From Cohnella phaseoli (GTDB lineage: Bacteria; Bacillota; Bacilli; Paenibacillales; Paenibacillaceae), in assembly GCF_003386235.1 (NCBI RefSeq), contig NZ_QRDZ01000021.1, forward strand, positions 1 through 64,000: a DNA stretch of 64,000 nucleotides. Reading direction: 5' to 3'. The position numbers and the translations under genes were made by a program. Positions within the stretch are counted from its first letter, which is position 1; each line of letters starts with the position of its first letter. This document shows, piece after piece, positions 42,145 to 51,223 of this stretch. The notes under the pieces were generated by a model. That model saw nothing but the letters and a program-made list of their open reading frames with translations, was not told where the DNA came from and made no database searches.

Positions 42145-43257
42145 TCATTCGTAATCCATATCGTCCAGCAACTTGATTGGCCGCCGTTCCGCCTTGCCTG
42201 CGGAGCGCGGCCGTTTTCCTTTGGAGCCGGCTTTGGCGGCGGACGACCGTTCTTTGCGAGCCAGATGCGCCAGCTCCTTCTCCGTCTTGCGGTAATTGGC
42301 GAACCGCTTGGCGTCAAGCTCGCCGCTGTTCAGCGCTTCAAGCACAGCACAGCCGGCCTCGCCCTCATGTCGGCAGTCCCTGAAACGGCAGCTTTCGGCA
42401 AACTGCTCGATGTCCGAGAAAGCTTGCTGCCAGCCTTCTTGGGCGTCCCACAGCTGTAGCTCCCGCATACCCGGCGTGTCCATGACAAGCGCGCCGTTGT
42501 CGAGCAGAAACAGCTCGCGGTGAGTCGTCGTATGACGGCCGCGCGCATCGTCTTCGCGGATTCCTTGCGTAAGCTGCAAGCTTTGCCCGGCAAGCCAGTT
42601 CAGAAGCGTAGATTTGCCGACACCGGACGAGCCGGTGACTGCGATCGTGACACCGGGCCGCATATAAGCTTCAAGTGCTTCTTTGCCTAAGCCGGTTAAT
42701 GCGCTGACACAGTGAACCGGCACGCCAGGAGCGGCATCTTCGACTTGTGCGGCGAAATCGTCCGGTTCCGGACATAGATCCGACTTGGTGAGCAACACGA
42801 CGGGGGAGGCTCCGCTTTCCCAGGCGGCGATCATATAGCGCTCAATTTTCCTCAGGTTAAAATCTTGATTCAGCGCGGTCACGATAAACAGGTAATCGAG
42901 GTTGGCTCCCACGATCTGGTCTTCGATTACGGCTCCGGCAACTTTGCGAACCATCGCCGAGCGTCGCGGAAGCACTGCATGGATGACCGAGCGATTCTCG
43001 CCGGGCAGCGGCTCGGCGAGCACCCAATCGCCAACGGCAGGGTAATCGCCCCGTTTGGCGGCAAGAAACTCGAACTTCCCGGTGACGGCGGCGCTGTGAA
43101 TCCCGCTTGGGGTCATAATGTTGTACGAGTGCGAGAACTGGGCGACAACTCTCGCGGGCGAACATTCGCGAGGCGGCTTCTCCTGCGCCGCCAGCGTTTG
43201 CTGCCATTCCTCGTTCCAGCCGTAAGCTGTCAGTTGATCATTGCTTGTAACGTTCAT
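42145..43257 (-). CDS. rsgA: RsgA-type circularly permuted ribosome GTPase (second paralogue type)
   Basis: A 370-residue GTPase that acts on the small ribosomal subunit. Order: N-terminal OB-fold (about 40-110), then the permuted G motifs LLTKSDL (G4), CVSALTG (G5), GSSGVGKSTLLN (G1), RHTTTHRE (G2), DTPGMREL (G3), and a zinc finger with Cys-x4-Cys-x-His-x5-Cys (CRFRDCRHEGEAGC). The long N-terminus puts it with the RsgA2 forms found beside a normal RsgA in many bacilli. AAGGAG lies 11 nt before the ATG at 43257. It has no clear promoter of its own and is probably read from the leader promoter at 43722-43751. Confidence 0.92.
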   Translation of the reverse strand: MNVTSNDQLTAYGWNEEWQQTLAAQEKPPRECSPARVVAQFSHSYNIMTPSGIHSAAVTGKFEFLAAKRGDYPAVGDWVLAEPLPGENRSVIHAVLPRRSAMVRKVAGAVIEDQIVGANLDYLFIVTALNQDFNLRKIERYMIAAWESGASPVVLLTKSDLCPEPDDFAAQVEDAAPGVPVHCVSALTGLGKEALEAYMRPGVTIAVTGSSGVGKSTLLNWLAGQSLQLTQGIREDDARGRHTTTHRELFLLDNGALVMDTPGMRELQLWDAQEGWQQAFSDIEQFAESCRFRDCRHEGEAGCAVLEALNSGELDAKRFANYRKTEKELAHLARKERSSAAKAGSKGKRPRSAGKAERRPIKLLDDMDYE

Positions 43258-43294
43258 ATTGTAAATTTCTCCTTGTGATTTGAATTTGGCCTGG

Positions 43295-43443
43295 GGCGTG
43301 TCTGAAAACCCGCTCAGGGGCACCTTTCACCGCCTGCTGCGTCACTTTTGCTTGACGTACCTCAGGTACGCCTTCACAAAAAGTTCCTTGCATGGAACAA
43401 AAATTCGGTAAAATTTGCTGCCCTCGGAGTATTCAGACACGCC
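43295..43443. repeat. Structured dispersed repeat R3, copy 1
   Basis: A 149-bp element ending in a perfect 12-bp inverted repeat (GGCGTGTCTGAA / TTCAGACACGCC). Inside are two hairpins, CGTACC-TCA-GGTACG (43356-43370) and GTTCC-TTGCAT-GGAAC (43383-43398). The second copy at 51433-51588 keeps all three stems, with paired changes in the outer one. It lies between the leader terminators and the rsgA start. Confidence 0.85.
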
Positions 43444-43454
43444 TTAACGAAGCA

Positions 43455-43479
43455 AAATAACCGCAGGGAATCCCTGCGG
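43455..43479 (-). terminator. Second leader terminator
   Basis: On the minus strand CCGCAGGGA-T-TCCCTGCGG is a perfect hairpin followed by TTATTTT. It stands between the leader peptide and rsgA. Confidence 0.8.
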
Positions 43480-43509
43480 CTGGTCTGCGCGACGAACGAA
43501 TCGGCGCAC

Positions 43510-43546
43510 AAAAAAACCGCTCGGAAACCGGATGGTCTCCGAACGG
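43510..43546 (-). terminator. First leader terminator
   Basis: On the minus strand CCGTTCGGAGACC pairs with GGTTTCCGAGCGG (13 bp with G-T pairs) and is followed by seven T. It lies 58 bp after the leader stop codon and is a strong intrinsic terminator. Confidence 0.88.
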
Positions 43547-43604
43547 CCTGCATCTGCAATGCGGTTAAGCATACGTTAAAATCCGTCTGCCTAAGCGAAT
43601 GGCA

Positions 43605-43688
43605 TTACAGCGCAACATTCCGTAGAGACCGAGAGCTATGCTCGCGAACAACCGACGTGGCAACCCATGTGTGAATGATGTTCCGCAT
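43605..43688 (-). CDS. Leader peptide, 27 aa, upstream of rsgA paralogue
   Basis: A short frame starting MRNIIHTWVATSVVREH and ending NVAL. AAGGAGG stands 9 nt before the ATG, and a near-consensus SigA promoter lies 34 bp upstream, so it is very likely translated. It has four Arg codons and ends before two terminator hairpins. The layout is that of ribosome-controlled attenuation, as found for antibiotic-resistance genes such as erm or vmlR. I know of no described match to the peptide itself. Confidence 0.75.
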   Translation of the reverse strand: MRNIIHTWVATSVVREHSSRSLRNVAL

Positions 43689-43721
43689 ATTCTTCAGCCT
43701 CCTTGCGTGTAATATGGTGCT

Positions 43722-43751
43722 ATTATAATCAGCCTTTATTTTCCTTGTCAA
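43722..43751 (-). promoter_or_regulatory. Strong SigA promoter of the leader/rsgA transcript
   Basis: On the minus strand TTGACA (43751-43746), 18-bp spacer, TATAAT (43727-43722): both hexamers are perfect consensus. Confidence 0.88.
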
Positions 43752-43776
43752 GTCAAAAAAAGCCTGAAATCAACGT

Positions 43777-43805
43777 TTGAAGATTTATTAACCGGATGGT
43801 ATAGT
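43777..43805 (+). promoter_or_regulatory. SigA promoter of the LmrB-like exporter
   Basis: TTGAAG (43777-43782), 17-bp spacer, TATAGT (43800-43805). It is back to back with the leader promoter, with the -35 boxes 25 bp apart. Confidence 0.7.
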
Positions 43806-43854
43806 ATGTAGGCTGGACATACAAACTCATTTTTGGATGGAGGAAACAACTAAA

Positions 43855-45357
43855 GTGAACACCGCAGACAACGCAGCGGGGCCACAGTTTAAGGAGCTGG
43901 AGAACGTCAAGCGATTGCCGATATTGATCACGTTGATCATTGGCGCGTTCTTCTCGATCTTGAATGAAACTCTGCTCAATATCGCATTTGTAGACTTGGT
44001 GAAAGATCTTGAAGTACCCTATACGACGATTCAATGGCTGTCCACTAGCTATATGCTCGTTGTAGGCATCCTAATTCCGGTATCCGCATTGTTGGTACAA
44101 TGGTTTACGACTAGGCAAATGTTCATTGGCGCGATGGTGCTCTTCTCCATCGGAACGCTGGTGTGCGCGATTGCGCCGGGTTTTCCGGTACTGCTCGTCG
44201 GCCGAATCATTCAAGCGTTCGGCACCGGCCTGATGCTGCCGGTTATGATGAACACGATTCTCGTGCTGTATCCGCCTGAGAAACGCGGCGCGGCGATGGG
44301 AAGCATGGGTCTTGTCATTATGTTCGCCCCGGCGATCGGACCTACGCTGTCCGGCCTTATTCTCGAGTCGCTTAACTGGCGTTGGCTGTTCTACCTGGTG
44401 CTGCCGTTCGCCATTTTGTCCGTTCTTATCGCTACTGTCTATCTGAAGAACGTGTCCGATGTGACCAAGCCCAAAGTCGACGTTCTGTCGATTATTCTGT
44501 CCACGGTCGGTTTCGGCGGCATCGTCTACGGCTTCAGCAATGTGGGCGATCCCGAAGGAGCGGGTTGGTCCGAGCCTAAAGTGTATTGGACCTTGATCGT
44601 TGGCGGTATTGCTCTTATCTTGTTCATATGGAGACAGCTGGTGTCGAAGCAGCCGATGCTTAACCTTCGCGCCTTCCTGTCGCCGATGTTCTCTCTCAGC
44701 ACCGTGCTTCTCATCATAGTCATGATGTCGTTGTTCTCGACGTTGATGCTGCTGCCTATTTTCCTGCAGCAAGGATTGTTGATGACTGCCTTCGCGGCGG
44801 GAATCATCTTGCTTCCGGGCGGTATTCTGAACGGCTTCCTGTCGCCTGTAACCGGCAAGCTGTTCGACAAGTTCGGCCCGCGCGTGCTGGCCATTCCGGG
44901 CGCGCTCATTCTTGTCGGCGTCATGTATCTGTTCACGACGATCGATCTGGAGACAACGAAGGGAACGCTTATCCTTTACCACTGCATCATGATGGTTGCC
45001 ATCTCGATGATTATGATGCCGGTGCAGACGAACGGTCTGAACCAGCTGCCACGGGCTTATTACCCGCACGGAACGGCGATTCTTAATACGCTGCAGCAGG
45101 TATCCGGCGCGATTGGCGTTGCGTTCTTCATTAGCATTATGACCAACGGAACTAAGGATTATATCACCAACCCGCCTGTCGATGTCAACTTGGAGCAATT
45201 GCCAACGCTTGCGCTTAACGCGGGTATTCACAACGCGTTTAAGATCGGCATGGTGTTCGCAGTCGTTGCGGTCGTTCTCTCACTGTTCATCAAGAAGACG
45301 AAAGCGCCTGAAGCCGAAGTTCAGCAGAAGGCCGCTTTGAACCCGAGCAAAGGTTAA
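43855..45357 (+). CDS. MFS multidrug exporter, DHA2 family (LmrB-like)
   Basis: A 500-residue, 14-helix drug:H+ antiporter. The NETLLNIAFVDL motif in TM1 and QWLSTSYMLVVGILIPVSALL in TM2 resemble Bacillus LmrB, which exports lincomycin and puromycin. The GTG at 43855 has GGAGGAA 11 nt upstream; an ATG at 43837 overlaps that site and has none of its own. It is divergent from the RsgA leader transcript, so both might respond to ribosome-targeting drugs; that link is inference. Confidence 0.9.
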   Translation: MNTADNAAGPQFKELENVKRLPILITLIIGAFFSILNETLLNIAFVDLVKDLEVPYTTIQWLSTSYMLVVGILIPVSALLVQWFTTRQMFIGAMVLFSIGTLVCAIAPGFPVLLVGRIIQAFGTGLMLPVMMNTILVLYPPEKRGAAMGSMGLVIMFAPAIGPTLSGLILESLNWRWLFYLVLPFAILSVLIATVYLKNVSDVTKPKVDVLSIILSTVGFGGIVYGFSNVGDPEGAGWSEPKVYWTLIVGGIALILFIWRQLVSKQPMLNLRAFLSPMFSLSTVLLIIVMMSLFSTLMLLPIFLQQGLLMTAFAAGIILLPGGILNGFLSPVTGKLFDKFGPRVLAIPGALILVGVMYLFTTIDLETTKGTLILYHCIMMVAISMIMMPVQTNGLNQLPRAYYPHGTAILNTLQQVSGAIGVAFFISIMTNGTKDYITNPPVDVNLEQLPTLALNAGIHNAFKIGMVFAVVAVVLSLFIKKTKAPEAEVQQKAALNPSKG

Positions 45358-45376
45358 GCGAATACGATTGAAGGAG

Positions 45377-45408
45377 CTGTACTCCCGGATTCGGGGGTAC
45401 AGTTTTTT
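45377..45408 (+). terminator. Terminator of the exporter gene
   Basis: CTGTACTCCCG pairs with CGGGGGTACAG, followed by TTTTTT. Confidence 0.9.
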
Positions 45409-45510
45409 CTTGTGCTGCACGATTGAAGCAACTTGTAAAGCTGCGTTCACCCGATGTTCATATTGCTTTCCTACAATTTCGGCATATCGACTGGCGAAAC
45501 AGGAAGGAAG

Positions 45511-47745
45511 ATGAACCTAATGTTGAACGTATTGAATCGAGTGACAGGTTGGGCAAGCAGTCGCAAAGGAGCGATAACGGTTTTGCTGGCATGGCTGATC
45601 GCAATTGTCGCGCTTACGGGGGCGGCCCCTTCGGCAAAAATGTATTCCGTAAGCGCGGGGGAAGGCAGCGTGAGGGACGATACGCTGTCCGCAGAGGCTA
45701 AGCGGGTTATGGAGGAACGTTTTCCTTCCGAGGACGGGCTGCCGGCGCTGGTCGTTTTTCACCAGCCTGACGGAATCGACGCGGACGGCCGATCCCGCAT
45801 CGGCGAGTTTAGTCGCTGGCTTGCATCGGGCGACAAGCCGGCCGATATGACTAGCGCGCTTCCTTTCCATGAGCTGTCTGCCGAAGTTCAAGAGCGGATG
45901 TTTTCCCAGGATGGCACGACGATGGTGTATAGCTTTTCTTTTAAGCAAGGACTAGCCTCCGATCAAGTCTATGAAGCGCTCGGTCAAGTGCGGGAATGGC
46001 TGGATGGGCATTCTCTTCCGAGCCTGCGAGCGGAAATTACCGGGCCTGCCGGAATCGCTGCCGATACGTTGTCCCTGTTCAGAAACACTGATTTGGTGCT
46101 GCTCTTCGCCACGATTGGCTTGATTCTGGTACTGCTTGTCGTCATTTATCGTTCTCCGCTGCTGGCTCTGATGCCGCTTGTCATTGCAGGCGTCGTCTAT
46201 CAAGCGGCAGATCGTTTAATCGGTCTGGGCGGCAAGAACGGTTGGTTTGTCATCGACAGTCAGGCGTTATCCATTATGCTTATTTTGCTGTTTGCCGTAC
46301 TGACGGATTATTGTTTATTTGTATTTTCTCGATACAGAGAGGAGCTGCGCAAGGTTGGCAGCCAGTTTGAAGCGATGAAGCTGGCGATGTCCCGCGTAGG
46401 CGAGGCGATCCTGTTCAGCGGCGGTACCGTGCTCGTTGCGATGCTGGCTCTGCTTGCAGCATTGTTTAAGCCGTATCACAACTTCGCCCCTGTGTTCGCC
46501 ATTGCGATGGCGGTCATTCTGCTTGGTGGGCTGACGCTGATTCCCGCCGTTTTCTCCTTGCTTGGACGCAGAGCGTTTTGGCCGTTCGCGCCGCGTTTGG
46601 AGGCCGGGGAGAAGATTGGGCGCCAAGGGCTGTGGGCGAGAATCGCAGCCTCTGTCGTCAAGCGCCCCGCTGCCTATGCCGGGGGACTGCTTGTCCTGTT
46701 GCTGCTCGCCTCCGCTAACGTCGGAAGCTTGCACTATTCGTACAATTTGCTAAAGTCGTTTCCGGAGGAGCTATCGTCGCGCCAAGGCTTCGAGCTGTTG
46801 GAACGGCATTTTCCGAAAGGCAAGCTGGCTCCGGTTTCCGTCGTATTGGAATCGACCGAAGAGCTAGCGCTTAACGAAGAATTATTGCAAAGATTAATGG
46901 CATTAACGAATGCGATGCGACAGACCGTCGGCATCGATACTTTAACGCCGGAGGTAACGTCGGAGATGGCCGGTCCGGATTCCGGGCTCCCTCGGAATTT
47001 CCTGTCGGAGGACAAGCGGGCGATCAAATGGGAAGTCACGTTGGCGGATAATCCCTACGATGCTGAAGCGCTCCGCGTCATGGACGGCCTGCGGCAAAAT
47101 TCCGCACGGCTGTTGCAGGAGAATGGACTGGGCAACGGGAAGTATAGTATTCATTTTGCGGGACAAACGGCCGAGCAGCTCGATGTCAGCCTCCTGAACA
47201 AACGGGATACCGTTGTCGTGTTTTCGCTAATCGCCGTTTTGATCTTGATGATGCTGCTACTTCAAACCCGCTCGCTATGGATGGCGCTGCTGATGCTCGG
47301 CACGATATTGCTGTCTTATACTGCCTCTCTCGGACTGGGCTGGATGATCTTTAGCGGAGCGCTCGGGTACGAGGCGATCAGCTATCGGATTCCGATGTAT
47401 ACGTTTGTGTTTCTGGTCGCGCTAGGCGTAGATTACAACATTATGCTCGTATCCAGAATTCGCGAGGAGGCGGCAAAGAGAGAATGGAGGGAGGCCATCC
47501 GTCACGGGGTTGCGCATACGGGGAGCGTTATTTCCTCGGCAGGCATTATCCTGGCCGCGACATTCGCGGTATTAATCACGCAACCGATGCAGGAGTTGTT
47601 CCTGTTCGGCATTACGATGGCGATGGGCATTGTGCTGGATACGTTCGTCGTGCGCGGAATTTTGCTTCCCTCGATTCTGGCTTGGATCGGAAGAAAAACG
47701 AAACAAACTGCAAACGCTATGTCCAAGGGCGATATAGGGGCTTAG
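45511..47745 (+). CDS. MMPL/RND-family transporter
   Basis: A 744-residue membrane protein with twelve helices in two repeats (TM1 near residue 20, then an extracellular domain; TM7 near 385, then a second one). Typical MMPL segments are LTDYCLFVFSRYREELRK and ALGVDYNIMLVSRIREE, each with proton-relay Asp/Tyr. The Bacillus relatives YdfJ/YdgH are linked to two-component systems, as here: the regulator gene follows after 36 bp. It probably exports a lipid, peptide or toxic hydrophobic compound. Starts at 45454, 45511 and 45520 are possible; AGGAA 5 nt before 45511 favours that one. Confidence 0.9.
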   Translation: MNLMLNVLNRVTGWASSRKGAITVLLAWLIAIVALTGAAPSAKMYSVSAGEGSVRDDTLSAEAKRVMEERFPSEDGLPALVVFHQPDGIDADGRSRIGEFSRWLASGDKPADMTSALPFHELSAEVQERMFSQDGTTMVYSFSFKQGLASDQVYEALGQVREWLDGHSLPSLRAEITGPAGIAADTLSLFRNTDLVLLFATIGLILVLLVVIYRSPLLALMPLVIAGVVYQAADRLIGLGGKNGWFVIDSQALSIMLILLFAVLTDYCLFVFSRYREELRKVGSQFEAMKLAMSRVGEAILFSGGTVLVAMLALLAALFKPYHNFAPVFAIAMAVILLGGLTLIPAVFSLLGRRAFWPFAPRLEAGEKIGRQGLWARIAASVVKRPAAYAGGLLVLLLLASANVGSLHYSYNLLKSFPEELSSRQGFELLERHFPKGKLAPVSVVLESTEELALNEELLQRLMALTNAMRQTVGIDTLTPEVTSEMAGPDSGLPRNFLSEDKRAIKWEVTLADNPYDAEALRVMDGLRQNSARLLQENGLGNGKYSIHFAGQTAEQLDVSLLNKRDTVVVFSLIAVLILMMLLLQTRSLWMALLMLGTILLSYTASLGLGWMIFSGALGYEAISYRIPMYTFVFLVALGVDYNIMLVSRIREEAAKREWREAIRHGVAHTGSVISSAGIILAATFAVLITQPMQELFLFGITMAMGIVLDTFVVRGILLPSILAWIGRKTKQTANAMSKGDIGA

Positions 47746-47781
47746 AAGCAAGCGAATTTACATCAGGAGGAGGGCGGGAAG

Positions 47782-48462
47782 ATGAGAGTGCAACTGCTGG
47801 TTGCCGACGACGACCCGTACATTCGGGAACTGTTAAGGCTGCTGTTCAGAAAAGAGGGCTATACGGTTCACGAGGCCGAGAACGGCGAGCAAGCTTCCGC
47901 TATTCTGGATAAAGAAACGATTCACGCCGCAATCGTCGACATTATGATGCCGGTCAAAAACGGCTGGGAGCTGTGCGAGGAGATCCGCAGAGACTACGAT
48001 ATTCCGGTGCTGCTGTTGACGGCCAAGGGCGGGCTCGACGACAAGGAAAAGGGCTACTTGTCCGGAACCGACGACTATCTCGTGAAGCCGTTCGAGCCGA
48101 AGGAGCTGCTCTTTCGCGTCAAAGCTCTGCTGCGCCGATACCAGGTCGTGTCCGCCGAGCTGATTCGCTTAAACCGTACAGTCATCGACCGCAACAGCTA
48201 TGAGGTCAAGATAGGCGGCGAAGTCGTCGCTATTCCGCTAAAGGAGTTTGAGCTGCTGGCTCAGCTGGCAAGCCATCCGGGACGGATTTTTACGAGAGAG
48301 CAGCTGGTTCAGTTGATCTGGGGAGCCGATTACGAAGGAGATAGCCGAACGGTCGACGTGCATATCAAACGGCTGCGAGAGCGGTTTGCCGAGCAAGCGG
48401 ACGATTTTGTCATTACGACGGTACGCGGCATCGGCTATAAAGTCGAGGTTAAGGCGGAATGA
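47782..48462 (+). CDS. OmpR/PhoB-family response regulator
   Basis: A 226-residue regulator with receiver domain (acceptor Asp53 in AAIVDIMMPVKNG, Lys in YLVKPFEP) and winged-helix output (about 128-224, with DSRTVDVHIKRLRERF and VRGIGYKV). AGGAGG precedes the ATG. It overlaps the kinase gene by ATGA and most likely controls the MMPL gene directly upstream. Confidence 0.95.
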   Translation: MRVQLLVADDDPYIRELLRLLFRKEGYTVHEAENGEQASAILDKETIHAAIVDIMMPVKNGWELCEEIRRDYDIPVLLLTAKGGLDDKEKGYLSGTDDYLVKPFEPKELLFRVKALLRRYQVVSAELIRLNRTVIDRNSYEVKIGGEVVAIPLKEFELLAQLASHPGRIFTREQLVQLIWGADYEGDSRTVDVHIKRLRERFAEQADDFVITTVRGIGYKVEVKAE

Positions 48463-49829
48463 AAACACTGTATTTGCGGATCGTCGTTACATTTGTGCTT
48501 ATCTCCTTGGTCAGCAGCTTGTTTGCGTTATGGATTGCGGGTTTTTATTATCAATCTCAATTAAAGGACGAGAACGAGCGGAAAGTGACGCGTATCGGCG
48601 AAGAGATCCGAGCTTTATACGGGCAGACTTCGGGGCTGGACTTTGACGTCTACCTCAAGCATATCGCCAATATGGGGTTCCAAATTTATGCGGTGAACGA
48701 GCGGCTTGAGGGCGCTTATTACGGCAGGCCCTTCAAGCACGAGAAGCTTGAGCCCGAACAAATTCGAAACGTGCTGGCAGGGGGGACCTACGACGGCATT
48801 CGGAAGGAGCGCGGACTTCTGCTCGGCTTTTTCGAGAACAGTCTGCGCAATAGCGTCGGATTGCCGATCCAGGTCGGAGAACAGAGCTACGCTCTGTTCA
48901 TCCGGCCGGACCTGGAGCAGCAGATCGGCGAAATTCGCCTATTTATGGCCGTATTGATGGGAGTCGCTTTTATGAGCAGCGTGGCGCTGATCGTCATTTT
49001 CTCCCGATCCATCGTCAGACCCGTCAAGCATTTGACGCGGGCAACGCATCAAATCGTCGGCGGCCATTACGATGTCGCTTTGAACGTATCGCGGCGGGAC
49101 GAGATCGGCAACCTGGCCCGCGACTTTACGGCAATGGCGCAATCGCTGAAGCAACTTGACGAGATGAGGCAGGAGTTCGTCGCCAACGTCTCTCACGAAA
49201 TTCAGTCTCCGCTGACCTCCATTCAGGGCTTTGCGCAGACGATACTGGATCGGGAAGCGACGCCGGAGGAAGCGGAGCGCTATCTGACCATTATCGTCAA
49301 GGAAAGCAACCGACTATCCTCCTTAAGCAAGCAGCTTTTGACGCTGGCGGCGTTGGACAAGGAAGCCGGGTTAATTCGCAAAACCCCGTTCCGCTTGGAT
49401 GAGCAAATTCGCCAGGCGCTGATCGTAACGGAATGGCAGTGGAGCGAGAAGCGTTTAAACGTCGAACCGGAGCTGGCCGAAATCGTCGTGTCCGCCGATC
49501 CGCAGCTTCTGTACCAGGTGTGGTTTAATTTGATTGTTAATGCCATTAAGTTTTCTCGTCCCGGCGGGACGATTCGAATCGAAACGGCGGTTGAACGGGA
49601 GGTCGCAGTAACTGTAACCGACACCGGCATCGGGATCGGGGAGGAGGAGCTTCCCCATATTTTCGAGCGTTTTTACAAGGCGGACAAGTCAAGGACTCCG
49701 GCCCGTTCCGGCAGCGGACTGGGGCTGGCCATCGTGCGCCGAATCGTCGAGCTTCACGGAGGAAGCGTCTCGGTAAGCAGCAATCCGGGCGAAGGAAGCG
49801 CGTTTACAGTTCGACTGCCCTATCGTTAA
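48459..49829 (+). CDS. Sensor histidine kinase (HssS/YkoH-like)
   Basis: A 456-residue membrane kinase. TM1 (about 8-28), extracellular sensor (about 30-155), TM2 (about 160-182), HAMP, HisKA with the phospho-His in NVSHEIQSPLTSI (near 246), and HATPase with NAIKFS (N box), DTGIGIG and GSGLGLAIV. SHEIQSPL in place of the usual SHELRTPL is shared with HssS-type kinases. The signal is unknown; an envelope or hydrophobic compound stress linked to the MMPL transporter is likely. Confidence 0.94.
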   Translation: MKTLYLRIVVTFVLISLVSSLFALWIAGFYYQSQLKDENERKVTRIGEEIRALYGQTSGLDFDVYLKHIANMGFQIYAVNERLEGAYYGRPFKHEKLEPEQIRNVLAGGTYDGIRKERGLLLGFFENSLRNSVGLPIQVGEQSYALFIRPDLEQQIGEIRLFMAVLMGVAFMSSVALIVIFSRSIVRPVKHLTRATHQIVGGHYDVALNVSRRDEIGNLARDFTAMAQSLKQLDEMRQEFVANVSHEIQSPLTSIQGFAQTILDREATPEEAERYLTIIVKESNRLSSLSKQLLTLAALDKEAGLIRKTPFRLDEQIRQALIVTEWQWSEKRLNVEPELAEIVVSADPQLLYQVWFNLIVNAIKFSRPGGTIRIETAVEREVAVTVTDTGIGIGEEELPHIFERFYKADKSRTPARSGSGLGLAIVRRIVELHGGSVSVSSNPGEGSAFTVRLPYR

Positions 49830-49921
49830 GCGGCTATGCTGCCTTTTCCATTTCGGATTGAGGACCCGTTTAGGTTATACTAGAGATTGACGCCTAATCT
49901 TTCCATACGAGGTCATCATCC

Positions 49922-51175
49922 ATGAAAACAATGAGAACAAGGTACATCGCCGCGCTGTCGTTAGTTGCGATGGGAGTCGGTTTTGTCGTCACGCTGCTGC
50001 TGCCCTATCATCCAGTGACGGAGCTGCTGAAGGGCGGCTTCGAAGCGGGGCTCGTCGGAGGGTTCGCGGATTGGTTCGCGGTAACGGCGCTGTTTCGTCA
50101 TCCGCTCGGCATTCCGATCCCTCACACGTCGCTGCTGCTCAAAAACCGGGACAAAATTTCCCGATCGCTCATATCCGCGCTGGAAAACGAGCTGTTGAAC
50201 AAAGAAAGCATTAAGGAAAAGCTAAAGCAGTTTCAATTGATGAAAACGGCGGGCACGGGGCTCGTTCGACTGGTCGCCAAACGCAGCAATCGGGTCGGCG
50301 TCCTGAAGCTGGCGCACGCTTTCGTCGCCCGGCTGCCCTTGGAGACGTTCGCGCCTTACATGCAGCGCGCAATTGCGGAGGCGGTTAGTCGGATCGACGT
50401 GAAGCCTATGGCGGACAAAGCGGTAGAAGCCGTCATTCGGGAGCGGATGGACGAGCGTGCGCTCGATTACGCGCTTAGACAGGGTGGACTGTGGGTAAGC
50501 AAGCCGGAGACGGCGTACATGCTCGGCTCGATCGCCATGCAGAAAGTGTCCGAAGCGAAGGTCGGCGGGTTTATGGGCTTTGCGGTGCAGGCTTTCGCCG
50601 GATTTATGAGCGAGGACAAGTTGGGCGGGATGATTCAGCAACTACTGCTGTCGAGCATCCGGGATTTGCTCATGCCCGGAAACGCAAACAGGGACAAGCT
50701 GTTGACGGAAATTCGCCGTCAGTTGAAAGAGGCTGCAGACAACGGGTCGCTACTGTCGCAGGGCAAATCTTGGGTCTTGGACAAAATCGAGCATCCGGAC
50801 AGCGGTCAGTTTTTGCTGGACCGTCTGGAGTCGCTGCGCCAATCGATACTTTCGGCGCTGGAGCAGGAGATGGAACGGGGCGGGCGCAAAGTCGTCTCCG
50901 CGCTCCGCTATGTCGTGCGCAGGCTTCAGGCCGAACCTGAGACCGTGGAAGAGGCGGAACGCAAAGTGCTCGCCTTCGTCGCCGACGCCGTGGAAGCGAA
51001 CCATTATCGCATCGGGCTGCTGATTAAAGACAACATCGACAAGATGAACGACAAGCAGCTCGTCGAGATGCTGGAAGAGAAAATCGGCGGCGATCTCCAA
51101 TGGATTCGCGTTAACGGCGCTCTGTGCGGCTTCCTGATCGGCTTAGTGTTATCGGGCATTCAGTTGTTGAGTTGA
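49922..51175 (+). CDS. DUF445-family membrane protein (YheB/YtwB-like)
   Basis: A 417-residue protein with a hydrophobic segment at each end (about 8-28 and 398-416) and a long helical middle. The family signature KGGFEAGLVGGFADWFAVTALFRHPLG is split across residues 37-63. Function is unknown. It stands alone after the two-component genes, with weak ribosome binding (GAGG near 49909). Confidence 0.88.
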   Translation: MKTMRTRYIAALSLVAMGVGFVVTLLLPYHPVTELLKGGFEAGLVGGFADWFAVTALFRHPLGIPIPHTSLLLKNRDKISRSLISALENELLNKESIKEKLKQFQLMKTAGTGLVRLVAKRSNRVGVLKLAHAFVARLPLETFAPYMQRAIAEAVSRIDVKPMADKAVEAVIRERMDERALDYALRQGGLWVSKPETAYMLGSIAMQKVSEAKVGGFMGFAVQAFAGFMSEDKLGGMIQQLLLSSIRDLLMPGNANRDKLLTEIRRQLKEAADNGSLLSQGKSWVLDKIEHPDSGQFLLDRLESLRQSILSALEQEMERGGRKVVSALRYVVRRLQAEPETVEEAERKVLAFVADAVEANHYRIGLLIKDNIDKMNDKQLVEMLEEKIGGDLQWIRVNGALCGFLIGLVLSGIQLLS

Positions 51176-51223
51176 ATGGAGTTAAGCGGCGCAGCCCTCA
51201 AGCCCCGATTCTATAGTTGGAGA

